A stretch of 6,749 bases of DNA from assembly GCA_937921835.1 (NCBI GenBank), contig CAKZVG010000593.1:1-6749 (forward strand), read 5' to 3'. Positions within the stretch are counted from its first letter, which is position 1. Each line of letters begins with the position of its first letter. The stretch is from an uncultured Bryobacteraceae bacterium (GTDB lineage Bacteria > Acidobacteriota > Terriglobia > Bryobacterales > Bryobacteraceae). The notes under the pieces were generated by a model that saw only the letters and a program-made list of their open reading frames with translations, made no database searches and was not told the DNA's origin. The translations under genes and the position numbers were made by a program. Below, one piece after another: positions 6,001 through 6,749 of the stretch.

Positions 6001-6749
6001 CAGCATCTGGGACACCGAACCGAACAGCTATTTCGCCATTGGCGTCACCGCGCCGGGCGTCAACAACCCGTTCCTGAACGGGGCCGGCACGCGCGTCAAT
6101 CTGCCGCGCGGGGTCTACTGGTTCTATCTCGAGCCGGGCGCGACTGGATCGGCCATGCGGCTGACCGTGACCTACGCCGACGGAAGCCGGGAATCGGCGG
6201 TATTCGCCTCCCGCGACCTCGGTAGCGCCGGCCCCTGGACCCGCCTGACGGGTTCCACCAACCTCACGCTGGGTGGAACGGGCCAAACGAACCTGAACCG
6301 GAACACCAGCGGCGAAGCTCTGGTCCCCGGCGGAGCCAACGACTTCGTGCTTGAGGCCGGATTCGGTGGGACGGCGGCCGGCGGCGGGAGCGGGGGGACC
6401 GGCGGCGATGGCAGCATCGTGACGCCTGGCTGCAATTACCTCATCCAGCCGCTCAGCATCAGCGGCGTGCCCGGGACGGGCGGCGTCCACGTGATCCGCA
6501 TTACCACCGCCCTGAACTGCGCCTGGGGAGCGGGCACCACGGCCAACTGGATCACGTTCCGCTCCGCAACCTCTGGCAGCGGCAACGGCGTGGTTGAGAT
6601 CGCGGTGGCGGCCAATCCCTCCACCACCAGCCCGCGCATCGGGATCGTCACCGTGGCCGGCCAGCAGGTCTCAGTGAGCCAGAACCCCGCTCCCGCGTGC
6701 ACGTATTCGATTTCGCCGGTTTCCGCCGCGGCGGCGGCGGGCGGCGGAC
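3035..6749 (+). CDS. Giant secreted modular protein: seven RCC1 repeats, BACON-like and carbohydrate-binding-like domains (3' partial)
   Basis: The frame runs 1238 codons without a stop to the window edge, so the protein is larger. ATG 3035 has GAGG seven bases upstream; a tandem ATG follows at 3038. Residues 1-22 are a hydrophobic leader (VLLLSLSMISSAVAA) without the usual basic start. Residues 25-393 carry seven RCC1 repeats, enough for one beta-propeller, each ending near WGxNxxGQLG. After a Gly linker (418-440), a BACON-like domain spans 441-522. Residues 523-649 are a beta-rich module I do not recognise. A linker (650-669) leads to a small beta module (670-760) starting IEGAWSVNFNNYTG. 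Residues 779-952 resemble a jellyroll carbohydrate-binding domain, from NLLQNPGAEAG to GYADNLSLVL. Residues 969-1114 form another unplaced beta-rich module. A second BACON-like domain covers 1133-1218, and a third begins at 1222 (CTYSISP). Export and adhesion or polysaccharide binding are inferred; no catalytic motif was seen. Sortase, PEP-CTERM or type IX tails cannot be checked because the C-terminus is missing. Confidence 0.92.
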   Translation, partial: MMCTPATVLLLSLSMISSAVAAGPYLSAGRYFSFGVKADGTVYSWGQNSNGELCSSVRGSSSTPGLGCGAESVRNAGGFVTIKAGIEHAIGLTADGRVTAWGANHYGQLGYCSIPPLFVLTDVVAIAAGDFHSLAVKRDGTVWAWGYNTAGQLGNGNRTDACTPQQVPGLTGVVAVAAGGLHSLAARNDGTVWAWGENRYGQLGLGHTRGDGPSEFSTDWKQPQQVPGLSGIVSLAAGQYHSLAVQRVPGSFGARDSYSLFAWGRNLYGELGDGSTTLRNAPVSIPAVWRNVNEPGRGHCNGVISACEIAGLSAAGSVTTLAVTDGSVWAWGRGTTGALAGGTHRSTPTVILSEGAAGIATGGEHTVVLKRDGSVWAAGWNNYGQLGNGSTSNQTSLVRVLGPGGQGFLDLGPSAESGGSGAGGAVGGGGTTGGGGAAAGPVSVSPASVSVAAGGGSNSVVVSAPATTTWTVQTSGAWIGLNSPSSGAGNGSVTFTATANSGGVARTGVIQVGDQGAAVIQPPVQSSPVQIVAYGMVKATPESCSAAMASPPAMFPVLAPTEPQATFYFLLRNLNVGDVVATEYYNPSGQLNQSLSGPFDPATSPNMCFADVPMRFSGTALAQQTGFWRIRVTRNGQPLLEHSFALVAAGTGLGTTTGGGGTGTGGSGGATIEGAWSVNFNNYTGTMEITSSGGGWTGRLNLHGSWETLTNITFNASTGAVSFTRPSANQQYTGTLSGSQMSGSFTSGGASGFQWSATRQAGTGGGTGGGSAGGASTGNLLQNPGAEAGPEGCGGQANIPGWTHDGSVGVCRYGPDVPVNSPGPTDRGNHYFSGGRSAQATASQTVSLASYAAQIDTGSQGYTLSAWLGGWRTQNDNARVKVEFKSASGATLGSAEIGPVLQAERGGVSGLILKSVSGTVPSGARSAVVTMTMTRNDGTANDGYADNLSLVLGTGGGGGTGGGQGSTGPNVTSIYLEGGSYTTSFAGNGSIWDTEPNSYFAIGVTAPGVNNPFLNGAGTRVNLPRGVYWFYLEPGATGSAMRLTVTYADGSRESAVFASRDLGSAGPWTRLTGSTNLTLGGTGQTNLNRNTSGEALVPGGANDFVLEAGFGGTAAGGGSGGTGGDGSIVTPGCNYLIQPLSISGVPGTGGVHVIRITTALNCAWGAGTTANWITFRSATSGSGNGVVEIAVAANPSTTSPRIGIVTVAGQQVSVSQNPAPACTYSISPVSAAAAAGGG
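3107..4213 (+). repeat. Seven RCC1-type beta-propeller repeats
   Basis: Within the giant protein, repeat cores begin near residues 27, 83, 125, 174, 233, 313 and 357. Each has a pattern like AAGxxHSLAVxxDGTVWAWGxNxxGQLG. The repeats are also visible in DNA: GACGGCACGGT occurs at 3458 and 3598, and GGTTCGGTGTGGGC near 4011 and 4151. Repeats 3, 4 and 7 are the most canonical. Repeat 5 has extra residues in the DG turn, and repeat 6 (GTTGALAGG) is diverged. Bacterial RCC1 propellers are binding platforms; eukaryotic-type Ran exchange is not implied. Confidence 0.9.
4286..4354 (+). repeat. Gly/Thr/Ala-rich linker 1
   Basis: Residues 418-440 are nearly all Gly, Ala, Ser and Thr, encoded by GGC/GGA-rich low-complexity DNA. 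They separate the RCC1 propeller from the first BACON-like domain and probably form a flexible spacer. Confidence 0.8.
4982..5041 (+). repeat. Gly/Thr-rich linker 2
   Basis: Residues 650-669 contain TTTGGGGTGTGGSGG. The stretch joins the unrecognised beta-rich module (523-649) to the small beta module starting at 670. Confidence 0.8.
5318..5368 (+). repeat. Gly/Thr/Ser-rich linker 3
   Basis: Residues 762-778 contain GTGGGTGGGSAGGASTG. They precede the jellyroll-like domain that opens with NLLQNPGAEAG. Confidence 0.8.
5891..5938 (+). repeat. Gly/Thr-rich linker 4
   Basis: Residues 953-968 read GTGGGGGTGGGQGSTG. They directly follow the terminal strand of the jellyroll-like domain. Confidence 0.8.
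6377..6415 (+). repeat. Gly/Ser-rich linker 5
   Basis: Residues 1115-1127 read AGGGSGGTGGDGS. They separate the module at 969-1114 from the second BACON-like domain. Confidence 0.75.
6431..6749 (+). repeat. Tandem BACON-like domains (second copy, and start of a third)
   Basis: Residues 1133-1218 begin CNYLIQPLS, continue with CAWGAGTTANWITF, GSGNGVVEIAVAAN, RIGIVTVAGQQ, and end VSVSQNPAP, the strand order and wording of BACON/BACON_2 immunoglobulin-like domains. A new copy starts at residue 1222 with CTYSISPVS and is cut by the window edge. The copy at 441-522 is an earlier, more diverged member with TWTVQTSGAWIGL and ARTGVIQVG. BACON domains are associated with carbohydrate or mucin binding in other phyla; the ligand here is unknown. 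Confidence 0.75.

Noticed and set aside
4286..6415. Gly-codon repeats as a CRISPR array or minisatellite
   Set aside because: The repeats are irregular in length and spacing, stay in frame in one ORF and separate distinct domains, so they are protein linkers.
4292..6490. A 732-codon open frame on the minus strand opposite the giant secreted protein
   Set aside because: It is a composition shadow: GC-rich codons of the plus strand rarely make stops in this antisense frame. Its translation shows no domain, whereas the plus frame has clear RCC1, BACON-like and jellyroll signatures.

Overview
The window is GC-rich bacterial chromosomal DNA that reads like a soil acidobacterium, probably from the Solibacter/Bryobacter side. 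That assignment is inferred from gene content: a Hanks-type kinase fused to a formylglycine-generating-enzyme-like (FGE) domain, a secreted VWFA protein of the kind abundant in Acidobacteria, and a very large secreted RCC1/BACON protein with Gly/Thr linkers. No rRNA or other phylogenetic marker is present. No tRNA, rRNA, CRISPR array, transposase or phage gene was seen.

Layout from left to right. (1) Bases 1-325, plus strand: the C-terminal 107 residues of a TPR-repeat protein whose start lies outside the window. (2) Bases 342-2039, minus strand and convergent with the first: a complete 565-aa membrane Ser/Thr kinase with an N-terminal kinase domain, a Pro-rich juxtamembrane stretch, one TM helix and a C-terminal FGE/sulfatase-modifying-factor domain that lacks the catalytic cysteines. 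(3) A 48-bp divergent intergenic region (2040-2087) with a perfect TATAAT on the kinase strand and a small inverted repeat that contains the kinase Shine-Dalgarno. (4) Bases 2088-2927, plus strand: a complete secreted 279-aa VWFA-domain protein. (5) A 107-bp intergenic region with a GC hairpin candidate terminator and an extended -10 promoter. (6) Bases 3035 to the right edge, plus strand: the first 1238 residues of a giant secreted modular protein that is still open at the window end. It has seven RCC1-type propeller repeats, a BACON-like domain, a beta-rich domain, a small barrel-like domain, a jellyroll carbohydrate-binding-like domain, another beta-rich domain, a second BACON-like domain and the start of a third. 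Low-complexity Gly/Thr/Ser linkers separate most of these.

How the genes may work together is inference only. The kinase could sense an extracytoplasmic ligand with its outer FGE-like domain. The VWFA and RCC1/BACON proteins are exported and probably act in adhesion, matrix or polysaccharide binding. The divergent spacing of kinase and VWFA gene allows shared regulation, but the giant protein appears to have its own promoter. I found no convincing new enzymatic or defence system. The most notable items are the mosaic surface protein with three unrecognised modules, the kinase with an unusual P-loop and a pseudo-FGE sensor, and the inverted repeat over the kinase ribosome-binding site.
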